DNA from: Omphiscola glabra
Lineage: Eukaryota > Mollusca > Gastropoda > Lymnaeidae
Direction of reading: 5' to 3'
Assembly: GCA_964017045.1 (NCBI GenBank)
Contig: OZ024798.1
Coordinates: 13,957,724 to 14,021,723, forward strand
Length of the DNA stretch: 64,000 nucleotides
This document shows positions 36,150-48,016 of the stretch, in pieces. The notes beneath the pieces were generated by a model. That model was given only the letters and a program-made list of their open reading frames with translations, did not search any database and was not told the origin of the DNA. Both the position numbers and the translations under genes were made by a program. How positions within the stretch are numbered: position 1 is the first letter of the stretch; the number at the start of each line of letters is the position of its first letter.

Positions 36150-36967
36150 GTAGATTTGACCGTCGTAAGAAATATACAATTGCGTAGTGGTTAGAAAGTT
36201 GAGTTAGAGCCTTAATCGGTTAAGTTGCTGTCAAAGTGTCTTTGACTTTATTGAAATTATTGTTGTAATACCATATGTGTTTCCCGAAAATGTAATACTA
36301 GTAAATTAAGTATACACTATTTGAATGAAGTCAAAAGATCTAATCTCAGCTGCCGGCTCATAGTCCTAAGTCCGCGTAGGGCAATGACATTTAGATTTCC
36401 GCCACTGCAGTGGCAACTGCTTCTAAATTAATTCAAATACCTTCTATTATGAATAGAGTGAGAATTTTCGAGTGATTTTATCATTTAAAAGACATGGAAG
36501 AAAAACATTTTTTTTTCTAAACACAAGTTAATTAGACATTGTTCGATCTTTAAGTCTAACCAATTGATCCAACTGTGGTTTTAAAGCTATCACCTAAAGC
36601 ACTTTGAAATTCAGACACAGGAGAAATATATGAAACAAAATTAATAAATGAATGATTCAGTTGTGGTGGAAACTTAAAATTTAAAAATTCTCCAACATGG
36701 TAGTAGATGTTAACATGTCAGTGGCCTAACTTTTTTCAGATGGGGCCTGAGCTTTAAATAAACAAACGTACCAAGCAGCTGTTCAAAAATAGTGTCCGGT
36801 ACCGGATGACTTTGGTATCACGATCCTAGTTATTATGCAATGCACATCCAACAGAGAGTGATGTGTCATCCCAGTAGCAGAGTACAACCAGTTAACAAAC
36901 TGACAAATGAATTCAAAAGATACTGAAAAAACTGTATTTAACTAGACCGTTTTTTCACCTTCTACAG

Positions 36968-37328
36968 TGACGGATCCTTAAAACGGTTCATCCTTTTCAA
37001 CAGCACATCGACGAAGATCTACGATTGGTTTAGACCGCAGGGGTTTCTCAACAGCTCTTGGGTCGATTTGACCATAAACGAAACGTACAACTATTTCAGC
37101 TTTTCGGGTTTTATAGATCCGAACTTCAATCGCAGGTTCTTCATCCAAAACCTGTTCAACACCTGTGGAGGGGATATTGGCTGGATTGGAGTCGTCGACA
37201 AGGTTTCAGAACAGTGTGAGTGGGCCACAAGGACTCCATCGTTTCCAAGATTTTTCTACTCTCCAAACACTAAAGTGAATAATGGTGTGATGCTTTATGC
37301 TGACGTTATGGCTGTCATGTTTAAATAA
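36968..37328 (+). pseudogene. copy D exon 3, junction out of phase
   Basis: Keeps the C-terminal domain in one frame: SDGSLKRFILFNSTST, SSWVDL, RRFFIQN, CGGDIGW, CEWATR, FPRFFYSP, ADVMAVMFK, stop 37326-37328, AATAAA at 37350. However, neither AG upstream (36945, 36967) joins exon 2 in the right phase, and the VKFGI codons are replaced. With the exon 2 stop and the missing signal peptide, copy D is best called a pseudogene. The well-kept frame suggests recent loss, or a different exon use that I cannot see. Confidence 0.6.
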
Positions 37329-37486
37329 CACTAATATTCTATACTAATTAATAAAATGTTTGCTAGGCTCTCCAGTCCACTAAACATGTGAGCTGCAGTA
37401 AATGATACTATTTGGGAGCTTACTACCGACAAGACACTAAACGTGATTAAAATTGTTATTGGTTTGGTGTGAATATCACGATCTTA

Positions 37487-37650
37487 TGAACTCTTTCTCT
37501 ATGCGGAATTATAAGTAAATATCAAGACTGAACTCTTTCTCTATGCGGAATTATAAGTAAATATCAAGACCTAACTCTTTCTCTATGCGGAATTATAAGT
37601 AAATATCAAGACCTAACTCTTTCCTTATGCGAAACTGTCTATAAATATTG
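37487..37650. repeat. 42-43-bp tandem repeat, 4 units
   Basis: ACTCTTTCTCTATGCGGAAT plus TATAAGTAAATATCAAGAC, four head-to-tail copies, the last one diverged. Confidence 0.9.
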
Positions 37651-38511
37651 TAATTTGGGAAAAGCTCTTAAAATTGCATTTATTTGTAAATGCTCAATGG
37701 GGGCAGCTCAAAAGTAAAACGTTGAAACAGCTTCATTGGTTTGAGGAAATGAACCCTACTATTATCATTCTTTTTGTATGCAAATTATCCGCCAAAAGAT
37801 AATAGCGCCCTGTGGAATGCAATGCTAAACTCAAAGGAGTAACGATAAAGTTGATGGCGAAAACAATGGAATTATTAAAGCTTGCTTGTCAAGCGATACC
37901 GTGTACAACTCGACATAGGAATCTACTATTGCACTTGCACTTTCCACGACCTTTTTTTTTTTTTTTTGAACGCATTCATATCATGAACGTTTACAAGCTA
38001 AACTCTTACAATTCAATTAATAACCTCTAAAACAAATAGCCTTCTTTCCATTTTTCTTTTTCTTTATTGATTAACATCAAAATACATTGCACTTAAAATT
38101 ATATATATATTTTTTTTTAAATACCAGTGCAGATATAATTAGAAACAATATTTAAAAATTATTACTCATGATTTAATTATTTGAAACATTAATTTAAAAA
38201 ATTAGAATACATTTTTTTAAAGCATAGAATGGAATTCATAGTAATTCAGGGAATTTTTTAAAATTTAATAAGAAACGTAGTATAAAACAAACGCTTTAAA
38301 AAAGGGTTTTTGTTTTTTGTTTTTTTGGGGGGTTGGGGGGTTTCCTTGTGTTGGTAAATGACCAGGAATTTAAACGTGTAATCAGAGAGGAAATATGATA
38401 TTGCAAAACTCTGGCAAAGCTGGCATGCGACTGAAATTTCAAAGTAGGAAGCCAATTATTGACGTTTGAAAAACAAATTAAGTTTTAACTTTCATTTCTG
38501 GATCATTCTTT

Positions 38512-39010
38512 TAAAGGTATCTGCTGGTGATTTCTGATCTACTGTTAACAACATATCTCGTTTCAACCATGCATGGATGTATCTGATGTGATAATAGCTA
38601 TAATTTCTTATTTTCTGTTAAAAGTATTTCTCTTTTGACCTATGCATGGATCTATCTGATGTGATAATAGCTACAATTTCTTATTTTCTGTTCAAAAGAA
38701 TATCTCGTTTGGCCCATGCATGGATGTACCTGATGTGATAATGGCTCTAATTTCTTATTTTCTGTTTAAAAGTATTTCTCTTTTGACATATGCATGGATG
38801 TATCTGATGTGATAATAGCTATAATTTCTTATTTTCGGTTCAAAAGGATATCTCATTTGGCCTATGCGTGGACGTATCTGATGTGGAAATAGCTTTTGTT
38901 TCTGATTCTTCTGTTAACAACTTCTTTCATTAGACATATGTATGTTTTTTATCTGAATTGAGTATAGCTCTGTTTTTTTAATTTCTTATTGTCGGTTAAC
39001 AAAAGTTCAC
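38512..39010. repeat. 73-bp tandem repeat, about 6 units
   Basis: Units share GCATGGATGTATCTGATG, TGATAATAGCT and TTTCTTATTTTCTGTT. GCATGGAT-type words recur at 38571, 38644, 38716 and 38791. Later units are diverged. Confidence 0.85.
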
Positions 39011-40150
39011 ATTGGGCAAATACGTAATTTGTACAAGCCTTTTCCAAAATCAACACATCAATGCTCTATTAATCAATTACAAAAATATGACTTAATATAA
39101 ATGCTTTTGTCCAAAGAATTCTCATAACATATTTAATAAATTTGAAACCTTAATTTATTGTTTTAATGTTTATCTAATTATGTCTATAAAGGAAATAAAT
39201 ATTACTCAATAGTTTTATATTTATCTAAATGTTAATTGTTTAGTTATATTACGAATGATATATTTGTACAATCTATATTTGATTTTTTTTTTTATTTACA
39301 TAACTTTTTCCAAAATACATTCTTTTTTTGTTTTTTGTTTCAAGGATTCCTAACCCATGGGATGCGATTTAAATTTATAGTGGTGGTTTTTCTGTAGTTT
39401 TACAGTCTGAAATAGATTAACTTTCAATGATATCAATTCTAATTTCAAGTTTCGTCGATTTATTAAGGTTTGAAAAATTTCTTAAGTCTCAAATTCGCTT
39501 TTACACACCTCAGTCAAGAGTGGATTTTTAAAGCGCCATCGTCTATAAAATATGATATAAACTAGTGATAGTGAAGTGAAGTAAGCATTAACAATCTTTT
39601 AACAGCGAATTTTGACTCATAGTTGACGAGTTCTAATTTCAATCATCGTATGAAATATTTCGATGATTTAAAATTGTCATTAATTATATTCTACTGAAAA
39701 AAAATATTTTTCCTTTGCGTGTTCTTTTATCTTAATTATGATAAATTTTCCTTTAATTAAAGAGTTTTTTTGTTTTTGTTTTCATTTAACTAAAATCTAA
39801 ACCGCGACGTTCATGTATATGACTAATGTTTTTTCAGCTTCCTAACAATGAATTTTTTAATTTTTTCTTTAAAAAAAAAATCCCCAGTAATTTAAAGCTA
39901 AACTTAGGTCTGTTCTATATGTGTGTTTGTGTGCTCACGTTCTCTTCCTTTGAATTGTTTTCTAGTCTGGGGACCATTATTTGACTTCGGAAATACAATT
40001 TTAACAAAGAAGAAACACACAATTTTTAAATTAACTTGCTTCCCTCTAAGTGAGATGGGTGTAAGGCTTTGGAAAAACGATTGGAGTACGTATGGAGACC
40101 GGATAGTAAGTACATGGGAGCTGATTGGATCCAAATGCTGTAGTGGATAA
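39011..40150. other. AT-rich DNA
   Basis: No gene recognised; the open frames at 39904-40150 are unsupported on either strand. Confidence 0.5.
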
Positions 40151-40179
40151 TGAGAGATTTGGTGAGTTTTTTCGGGGTG

Positions 40180-40800
40180 CTGAGGAAGTTAGGGCACTAA
40201 GGAAGTTAGGGCACTGGGGAAGTTAGGGCACTGATGAAGTTAAGAGTGCTGAGGAAGTTAGGGCACTAAGGAAGTTAGGACACTGGGGAAGTTAGGGCAC
40301 TGGGGAAGTTAGGGCACTGGGGAAGTTAGGACACTGGGGAAGTTAGGACACTGGGGAAGTTAGGACACTGGGGAAGTTAGGGCACTGGGGAAGTTAGGGC
40401 ACTGGGGAAGTTAGGACACTGGGGAAGTTAGGACACTTGGGAAGTTAGGACACAGGGGAAGTTAGGGCACTGGGGAAGTTAGGGCACTGGGGAAGTTAGG
40501 ACACTGGGGAAGTTAGGACACTGTGGAAGTTAGGACACTGGGGAAGTTAGGGCACAGGGAAAGTTAGGGCACTGGGAAAGTTAGGGCACTGGGGAAGTTA
40601 GGGCACTGGGGAAGTTAGGGCCCTGATGAAGTTAAGGGTGCTGGGGAAGTTAGGCCACTGAGGAAGTTAGGGCACTGGGGAAGTTAGGCCACTGGGGAAG
40701 TTAGGGCACTGATGAATTTAAGGGTACTGAGGAAGTTTAGGGCACTGAGGAAGTTAGGGCACTGAGGAAGTTAGGGCGCTGAGAAAGTTCGGGCGCTGGA
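40180..40800. repeat. 18-bp minisatellite, about 34 units
   Basis: Units of GGAAGTTAGGGCACTGGG with A/G variation (GGCACT or GGACACT) and occasional TGATGAAGTTAAGGGTGC variants at both margins. Confidence 0.95.
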
Positions 40801-40809
40801 CAGATCAGG

Positions 40810-42060
40810 ATTTTTGTTTTGTTTTGGGGGAGAGGGGGCTTTACAAGATTTCTCTTTTACTAGTGTATTGCAAGAACTGTATCCTGCTGGTTTCTGTGTT
40901 GTGTGACGGGTCAGCAATGAGCTCAAACTGATTTACGTGTTCAGGGCTAACACATGGATATATATAGTTATATATAAGCTAAATATACAAAAGCAAATAT
41001 ATATATATGTGAATTGCTAAATAAAATGATACATTTGTAAAAAAAATATATATTTACATCAATAAACTGTTAAACAATTTTTTGGAATAAGTACTTGATA
41101 AAATTTTAGATTATATCGAGGGACATTTGATAAAAATTAAGTATTTTATATATCTAGAGCTATTATAAATATTTAATTATTTCTAAAATTCATTTTTTTA
41201 AAAAAAATCTTTTGCAAAAAGGCGATTCGTTGACTTTGAAATGTATTCCTCGAAAGACGTAAAAATGTTTATGTGAACTATCACATCTTATTTATACTAA
41301 GCATTTTTTTCCAAAATAAACGTTCACTTTAAATCAACGTTCTTCCGCTCAGTAGTTCGTGTCTTTCAATTTTTGGGGAGTGAGTGGGGGGTCTTGGAAA
41401 AGATAGTGCGGTAAATGAATACATACAGTGTCAATCACATTGCAAGAGAGCAAAATATATCGTTTCCAAAAACACCAAAAATAAGTTTATGTACACATGT
41501 CCTTGCAGCCTCTAGACGTCGTGCCGTCGCTCTTACTAACTGAAAAGCATGATGTCTAGGACTTTGCTTTCAAGTTATTTTCCACGTTTATCCTTCCCTG
41601 TAGATCATAAAGAAAAATATTTTTTTCTAAACTATTTAAAAGAAATTAAATATTGATTAACACTATACAGTTTATCAATTCTACATAGAAACAATCTAAA
41701 ATGAGAGCATTTAGGGGTTTGTGTATTGCATAGTGTTATGGGATGTGCATGAAGCACCAAGAGGTTTTATTATCTAATCTAGCGAAGGGGGAAAAAATAT
41801 TTATTTTCGGAGAGAAAATAGCATAGGCTCTTGCACATCATTTCCGCTTTTTTTTTTTAAACTATATTATTAGTTGTTTTTTAATTAACCCTGCTTAACT
41901 TACTGGAATTGAGTTTAGAAACCCTAAAATGATTTTTGGAACCAAACCAAAGTGGTAAAAGTAGGCGGCAAACTTGGACCAGCTACTGTTGTTATAAAAA
42001 ATTAAACGTATACCATACAGGCAAAATGGCTTTAATATTATAGACCAAATTACGGATATA
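40810..42060. other. AT-rich intergenic DNA
   Basis: No gene recognised. Confidence 0.5.
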
Positions 42061-42289
42061 TTCATAGCTCAGAATGGGACTCAACGCCATGGAATATACT
42101 AAACAATACATCACGAATGTAATCAAGTTTGTAACTGAACAACTCTGCAACTGCTGAAGACAGGCTAAGCTTAACATTGAAACGCTGTTTGTTGGACTTT
42201 GAATGTTTGTAAATTCTAATATTGGGCATTGACTTAATTGTGTCAGGGAAAAACCAATATAACGCGTGTGTCACTACAAAAAAAATGCG

Positions 42290-42530
42290 ACATCATTTAG
42301 AAAATACACGAACATTGGAAATACACGACGCATTCGGTAAATACACGACATCCTGTCAAATACACGACATCCTGTCAAATACACGACACCCATTTGAAAT
42401 AAATGACCTCCAGTAAAAATACATACCATCTTGTGGATATTCCATGGTGACAGCACTTGATATTCAATGGAAAGACGCGACATTCAGTTGGAAATACCCG
42501 ATTTCAAATAAAAATTCACGACATCCAATT
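42290..42530. repeat. imperfect 19-bp tandem repeat
   Basis: Recurring ACGACATCCTGTCAAATAC and shortened or diverged forms over 240 bases. Confidence 0.75.
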
Positions 42531-42664
42531 AAAAAAAGACAACGATTATTCATTTCATCTTAATTATAGATAGGCTTGCACCTTAAAAACTTTGTGCGTT
42601 TTTTTCTATTTGTTTTTTATTGTGTTCAACTGTGGGCCTTACTATATATTTTGTTAAACTATAC

Positions 42665-42819
42665 TTACTCATTAGATGGATGTATAAAGATGTCTTCTTG
42701 CTCAAAGTTTAGCATTTCGTGCACATCTCCTTGTACACGCAATATTATCATGGAATCCGAAATCCCCATCGATTGTTCATCATTTTTAGATGTTGAAATT
42801 GGTTCCCTTAAAACTCGGC
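42665..42819 (-). CDS. unrecognised membrane-protein gene: terminal exon D3
   Basis: After a TTGGTAG acceptor the exon reads, in phase 1, GRVLREPISTSKNDEQ, SDSMIILRVQGDVHEML and DIFIHPSNE, stop at 42665-42667. It aligns with D2 (ISTSKN against FSTSQS; ILRVQGDVHEM against TLRVTGNDEEM; DIFIHPSNE against DIDVNPHPM). AATAAA on the minus strand lies at 42616-42621, so this is the more likely transcript end. It could be an alternative to D2. Confidence 0.5.
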
Positions 42820-42933
42820 CTACCAATTATAAGCAAAAAGATGTATATTTATTGGTAGTAAAATATTGAATAGCAATCATTCTTAATTAATTTTTTTAAA
42901 TATTTCTATTTTTATTTCTTTTAAAAAATTTAT

Positions 42934-42969
42934 ATAATGTCTTTGAATTTTATAATTCAAAGACATTAT
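42934..42969. repeat. perfect short hairpin
   Basis: ATAATGTCTTTGAATT and its exact reverse complement are separated by four bases. It lies in an AT-rich stretch in the intron before D3; possible small foldback element or structured RNA. Confidence 0.8.
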
Positions 42970-43765
42970 AAATATTTTAAAACATTGATTCATTTTTAGT
43001 TTTTATTTTGAAAATTTGGATTTTATAAATTTGTATTTTTAGTGATTACAATTATTATTTTGTAAATTAATTTACAAAGTTAATGTATAATTTTTTTCAC
43101 ATTGTTAAAATTTTTCGTTTCATTAATATGTATTTTACATTTCTAACTCTTTTAAGGAATTGATGACTTTTATTTTAAGGCATTAACATTTAAATGTCAG
43201 CGTCCTAGACAGAGATAAGAAGAAAATTATGCAACCATTGGCGTAGCTGTGGTATGTACCCCATGAGGTAGGGCAAGATTTTCGCCTCGGAAGTTCAAGG
43301 GGAAAAAAAACTATGAATTTGAACGAAAACGTCATCCCACTAAATATGTAAAAATTAAGGGAAATGTTAAGTTTTAGTTAATGTACCCTTTGGTTCAAGA
43401 TGAAATTGATGCAAAGGTTACGGAGATGTACAACCTACGTGAGAAAATAACTCGAAGCAAAGCTCTTGGCTTATTTTATGCTATTTAATCATATGCTAGC
43501 ATTGCGTTTTTTAACCATTTTATTACTCTTGGCCTAATTTATTCTTTTATTGACCTCTGTTTCCTTTCCTGTTATAATGTAAAACTACTGCTCTATTTAT
43601 TTACATACTATTATTCGATTTTGCCGTGATCTCTTTCATAAATACGCTTGGGATACCCATGTGGGGGGTGGGGGTGTCATTAGCCCCCACGTTAAGAACC
43701 GCTGAGGTAACATTAAAAACAGGTCTCAGTCTTTGACTTTAAAATCCTCTTCCACTCAGTGTACA

Positions 43766-44013
43766 TTATTTGGCTGAAAATACGAATTTGATTTTTTTTT
43801 TTTTAATATTGCTATCTAAACACAACACACCCAGTCTTCTGTTAACACTTCTCCTCATTGGATGTGGATTCACATCGATGTCAGTGGGAGGGAAAGTCTG
43901 CATTTCTTCATCGTTTCCTGTTACACGTAATGTGATTGCTTCATTTAGGTCCACGTGCAACACTGGGTTGAGAGTATCCCCGGTCACGGATTGCGATGTC
44001 GAAAAGGTACCTC
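43766..44013 (-). CDS. unrecognised membrane-protein gene: terminal exon D2
   Basis: After TCGCAATAG the exon is in phase 1: GGTFSTSQSVTGDTLNP, VLHVDLNEAITLRVTGNDEE, MQTFPPTDIDVNPHPMRRS and a basic tail, stop 43766-43768, 81 residues plus the split Gly. It is hydrophilic with acidic and basic patches and has no known motif. It is one of three D-type sequences (D1 relic near 46646, D2, D3). No AATAAA close to the stop was seen. Confidence 0.55.
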
Positions 44014-45013
44014 CTATTGCGAAAACAAATGGTTGTAGACTATTTATTTTATTTTATACACATTTTATTTGAAATTTCTAATTATTTAATTTAAATTGCA
44101 TTAAATTAAATCGGGCCAACATAATAGATTTAAAATACCTTTCGGGGACAAGTTATATATATATATATCTTGTTAAAATTGATGAAAGAAAATTTGTATT
44201 TTTAATCATTACAAAATATTATGTGGTCAGGTACATATTAATTAAACAGTCTTCATAAACTTAATTTCAAATTTTAACGAATAAACCAAGTCTTGACATC
44301 GCTCCTTAACAATTCAAAGTGTATGGCTTCCCTTTGCTTGCGTTTAAATTGAGATAGTTTTAAATTGTCATTTTTGTCGGAATGTGTATCCATATGTTAA
44401 ATTGAATATGTCCGTTGTAATAATGACACATTTATATTTATTTTGATCAGTACAAGAATCTCATCTTAGCTTTTGATTTTACAATGTCTATTTATATTAT
44501 TTATTTTGAAAGGAACTTTATATATATATATATTATCTAAATTATCTAATTTAGATTATCTCTAAATTATCATTGCTCTTTTTCACAGTGCCACCAAAAT
44601 CTGCAATATTTTACTTAATTGTCGATGTGTTGTTGTTTTTTTTTTTCAATATTTAAAATGATTTCACAATGAGCCATTAAATCTTTTTTGACTGTGTGAT
44701 ACTAGAGAAATATTGGTTGCGACCAATATTACTGTGCGATAGTCCTTTCCACAAGGGTAGCCTGATGTCTTGAGTTGGTTATCTGTTTATTTCAAAGTTT
44801 ATTCTGATATTTCAGAGCTGTTTGATCACATAAAAATGTACATTAAGGTTCAGAATAATTCGTGTCAGGATTTTTTTTTCCCTGGACATTGGTAGAGTTG
44901 CGGTTAAACGCTCATCGATAACACTTTTAAAATATATTAATCTTGTCTAAATCGTATTTCAAACTAGGTGTCTGCTTTGTTTGTCTTTGTATTTCTCCTT
45001 TTCCTAGACTTAC

Positions 45014-45139
45014 CCAGAGAACTCTCTACACCCAAATTGACAGCTAATAAGGCGCCAGCAGATTGGCCAGTGCGTCGGCTCCGAGTATTTCTTGCACTGG
45101 CCCCATTGTCCCAAAAGTGCAGGGAGTCAGGCTCAGAAT
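45014..45139 (-). CDS. unrecognised membrane-protein gene: exon C2
   Basis: A 126-base exon, phase 1 to 1, acceptor ATTTCCCAG, donor GG/GTAAGT. It reads DSEPDSLHFWDNGASARN, then SAGALLAVNLGVESSL. It aligns with C1 (WENAASAENN, SAGTLRAVVNGIESP). C1 uses an acceptor further downstream, so C2 is nine codons longer. Confidence 0.5.
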
Positions 45140-45534
45140 CTGGGAAATCGTAATATGTTTATTCTTGATAAATAAAGATAAGACACTTTAATGCATTTTT
45201 TACAAAGGGACGATGAGGAAAAATAAAGCTTTTTTTGTTATGGTTTCATTTATTTTTTTTTAAGATGTTTTAATTATTAATTTCATGTTTTCTCCCATGA
45301 ATTCATGTATGAAAATATACGTGAGGAAATAAATTACAATGCAACGATGAAGCAAATATAACTAAATCAAAGTTAAGCTGTTCTTCTCAAATTGATTTGT
45401 TATTAATTTACTTTTAAATGCTTCTGCAGTCTTTAAACTTGTCTGAACTAGTCATGTAATAGCAAACGGCTACAGAAAAAAATTATGTTCAAGAAATAAA
45501 TTTTAATTATTTTTACTATATTTCCATAACATAC

Positions 45535-45660
45535 CCATGGAATGTTCACTTTCAGTGTTCCAATGCTCTGCGTACAATGTTGTATGATTCCAAGTTGTTG
45601 AGCTAGCGCGCTGGCGATCATTATTTGATGCACTAGTTGGATTCAGTCCGAGTGGAAAAA
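45535..45660 (-). CDS. unrecognised membrane-protein gene: exon B2
   Basis: A 126-base exon, phase 1 to 1, acceptor ATTTTACAG, donor GG/GTATGT. It reads FPLGLNPTSASNNDRQRASS, then TTWNHTTLYAEHWNTESEHS: polar, Asn/Ser/Thr-rich, probably disordered. The matching sequence B1 near 47500-47554 is truncated and out of phase. Confidence 0.5.
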
Positions 45661-46001
45661 CTGTAAAATAGCATTATAAAATAGAAAAAAAATAACAAAT
45701 TGACCTCACAAAGTCGATTATCGAAGTTGTATATCTTTTCCCAAATGTCAACTACATGAGACTATGTGCTTAGAGAGTAATTTAAACAGTTTATTTACTA
45801 ATCACATGCAATTCTATTAACAAGCTCTACGAATGTCACTTCAACTTAATTATTACAAGACATATACGAATAACATCCTTTAAATAGCATCTAGACGTGA
45901 GTAGGAAACAAATATCCACATTTATATAAATCTATAACGTATGATACTTTTGTTGTTTTTACTGCTTTCCCCCCCCCCCCCCGCTTCTTTTTATCTCTTA
46001 C

Positions 46002-46118
46002 CGAAATCAGTCACATCCTCGATATTCGCAGAGTCATCGACAGAAATTTCCAGAGCAGTTGATCTATTGCCCCGATGATGATCTGTTGATCTCCTTGGTC
46101 TTCTCGGAAGCGATAAAT
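46002..46118 (-). CDS. unrecognised membrane-protein gene: exon A2
   Basis: A 117-base exon, phase 1 to 1, acceptor TTGAACAG, donor CG/GTAAGA. It reads LSLPRRPRRSTDHHRGNRST, then ALEISVDDSANIEDVTDF. Close paralogue of A1, sharing the basic LSLPRR start and the acidic end. Low-complexity polar sequence suggests a flexible segment. Confidence 0.6.
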
Positions 46119-46645
46119 CTGTTCAAACAATCAGATGTATCAATATGTAAACAAATATTTATATTACACTTTATATTCAGAAAGAAAAGAATTAAAATAT
46201 AATTATTTTTTTAGGTATACCTTGGTTTCAGAATGTTATTGCAAATGGAAATCAAAAACATCACAAAGTAACTCAAAATAAAGCTTTTTGACGATTTTTA
46301 AAAATTATAATTTATATTTTCTAGCACAACATTAAGTATTTTTGAATAGAGGCCTAATTTTATATTATATTTACCTTCATGACAACCTTACCTATTGTTA
46401 AATACAAATAACTGATCTTTTTATTTACATGAAAACTTTTTTTCAAATATTGTATGGCCCCTCAAAAAATATGCTGGTGCTAACCTGTGGGGCGCAACTG
46501 ATCTGAGTTAAGAACCTTAAATCACACTATGCCGGCCTTAATATTTCGGCTTTCAGCACCTCTTCCATTCGGTATACATTATCAAGATTTTTTTTAGAAT
46601 TTCAAAATACAACAAGTCATTAAAAATATTACTTTCTATATAACA

Positions 46646-46724
46646 AAGCTCTTCTTCTCCTAACTAGAGGTCGCTTCACGTCAATGTCAATGGGAGTGAA
46701 AGTATGCATTACAAATTTATGACG
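46646..46724 (-). pseudogene. relic of a D-type terminal exon (D1)
   Basis: Reads MHTFTPIDIDVKRPLVRRRR, aligning with MQTFPPTDIDVNPHPMRRSV of D2. The upstream half of the exon and its acceptor are lost. It lies where the first cassette should have its D exon. Confidence 0.6.
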
Positions 46725-47198
46725 TCTTTGAATTTCTTCTAAGCTACTTTAATCCAATCGATAATCTTAAATCAACCATGATGTTCTACTTAATTATCTT
46801 GTTACAGTTTTTTGAAATAATTTTACAGTGCGTGAGTAAATTTGCATGACTTTTTCACACTAGAGACACATTGAAAAAAAAAAGTGTTATGGAAGCAGAA
46901 TCGTAGCAGCCAACGGATTCACATGTGTGTCTGCTATATGAGCTCAGTGTCTTGAATGGTTATTCTATTTATCAAACAAATTCAGTAAATAAGTATATTT
47001 ATACTAATATCTCAGAGCTCAGTAAGGAGAAATAAAATGTACAGGCAAAATTAATTCGTGATAAATCCTGTCCTGTTTTTCTTTTTTTTTTCTATTATTT
47101 CTCCTGAAAATTTGTAATAGTGATATTTTCTGTTCAATTTGATTTCAATATAAGTGTGCACTTTGTTTTTCTTTGTGTCTTTGTTTTTCTACACTTAC

Positions 47199-47297
47199 CC
47201 CGAGGACTCTCTATTCCGTTAACAACAGCTCGTAAAGTACCAGCAGATGGGCTAAGATTATTTTCTGCACTGGCCGCATTTTCCCACAGGTTCAAGC
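47199..47297 (-). CDS. unrecognised membrane-protein gene: exon C1
   Basis: A 99-base exon, phase 1 to 1, acceptor TTACCTCAG, donor GG/GTAAGT. It reads LNLWENAASAENNLSPSAGT, then LRAVVNGIESPR. Its sequence and splice sites are in better agreement with consensus than those of C2. Confidence 0.55.
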
Positions 47298-47489
47298 CTG
47301 AGGTAATAAAGCTCAGAAGCTGGGTGAATCGTTACATAAAGATTCTTCTAAATGAAGAAAGACACATTAATGTATTCGTTACAATGTGATCGATAAATAA
47401 TAACAATAGGTTTTTTTAATGATTGTTTTTTATAAAGCTGTTTGAAGTATCAGTTTAATCCTTTCCTATATTAATGCATAGATCAAAAC

Positions 47490-47554
47490 AAAAGGTTACT
47501 GCGTTTGCGATCATTATTTGGTGGACTAGCTGAATTGAGTCTGAGTGGGAAAAC
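47490..47554 (-). pseudogene. relic of a B-type exon (B1)
   Basis: FPLRLNSASPPNNDRKRSN matches B2, but the acceptor-to-frame spacing puts a TAG in the phase-1 frame and the distal half with its donor is missing. Probably skipped. Confidence 0.6.
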
Positions 47555-47893
47555 CTGAAAATAAAATTAAAAAATAGAAACTATTTAACAAACTGACCAC
47601 TTAACGCCGATTGCCTGTGTTACATCTTTTCCTAAAGGTCAAATAAACCAGATAATGTGTCTAGCCAGCGTTATTTATATAGCATATTTACTGATCACGC
47701 GAAATTCTATTAACAAGTAATTAATGTTCGGTCTAAAAATGTCTTTTCACCCTATTTATTACAGGAAATTGACCAGTGGCATTATTCGAAATAGTGACGG
47801 ATTAAACTCAACATAGGCGTGAGTAGAAAAATATACCCACATTTATATAAATCTCTAACTTTTGCTATTTTCTTTTTTTTTTTAATTTAATAC

Positions 47894-48016
47894 CGAAAAC
47901 AGTCTCATGCTCCACGTTATTATTCGCGATGTGATCAACTGAACGTTCTACAGCAGTTGTTCCATTGCCACGATCATCATCTGTTGATATCCTGGATCTT
48001 CTCGGAAGCGATAAAC
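47894..48016 (-). CDS. unrecognised membrane-protein gene: exon A1
   Basis: A 123-base exon, phase 1 to 1, acceptor TTTGCACAG, donor CG/GTATTA. It reads LSLPRRSRISTDDDRGNGTT, then AVERSVDHIANNNVEHETVF. It joins the large first exon in phase (PRRVTLPG/LSLPRR). The LPRR-type words at the end of the first exon resemble the start of A1, hinting that the A exon itself arose from that sequence. Confidence 0.6.

Noticed and set aside
42062..42274. 70-codon minus-strand frame (FNVKLSLSSAVAELFSYKLD)
   Set aside because: Reads plausibly as protein, but it has no splice-site or paralogue support and follows the likely poly(A) site of exon D3.
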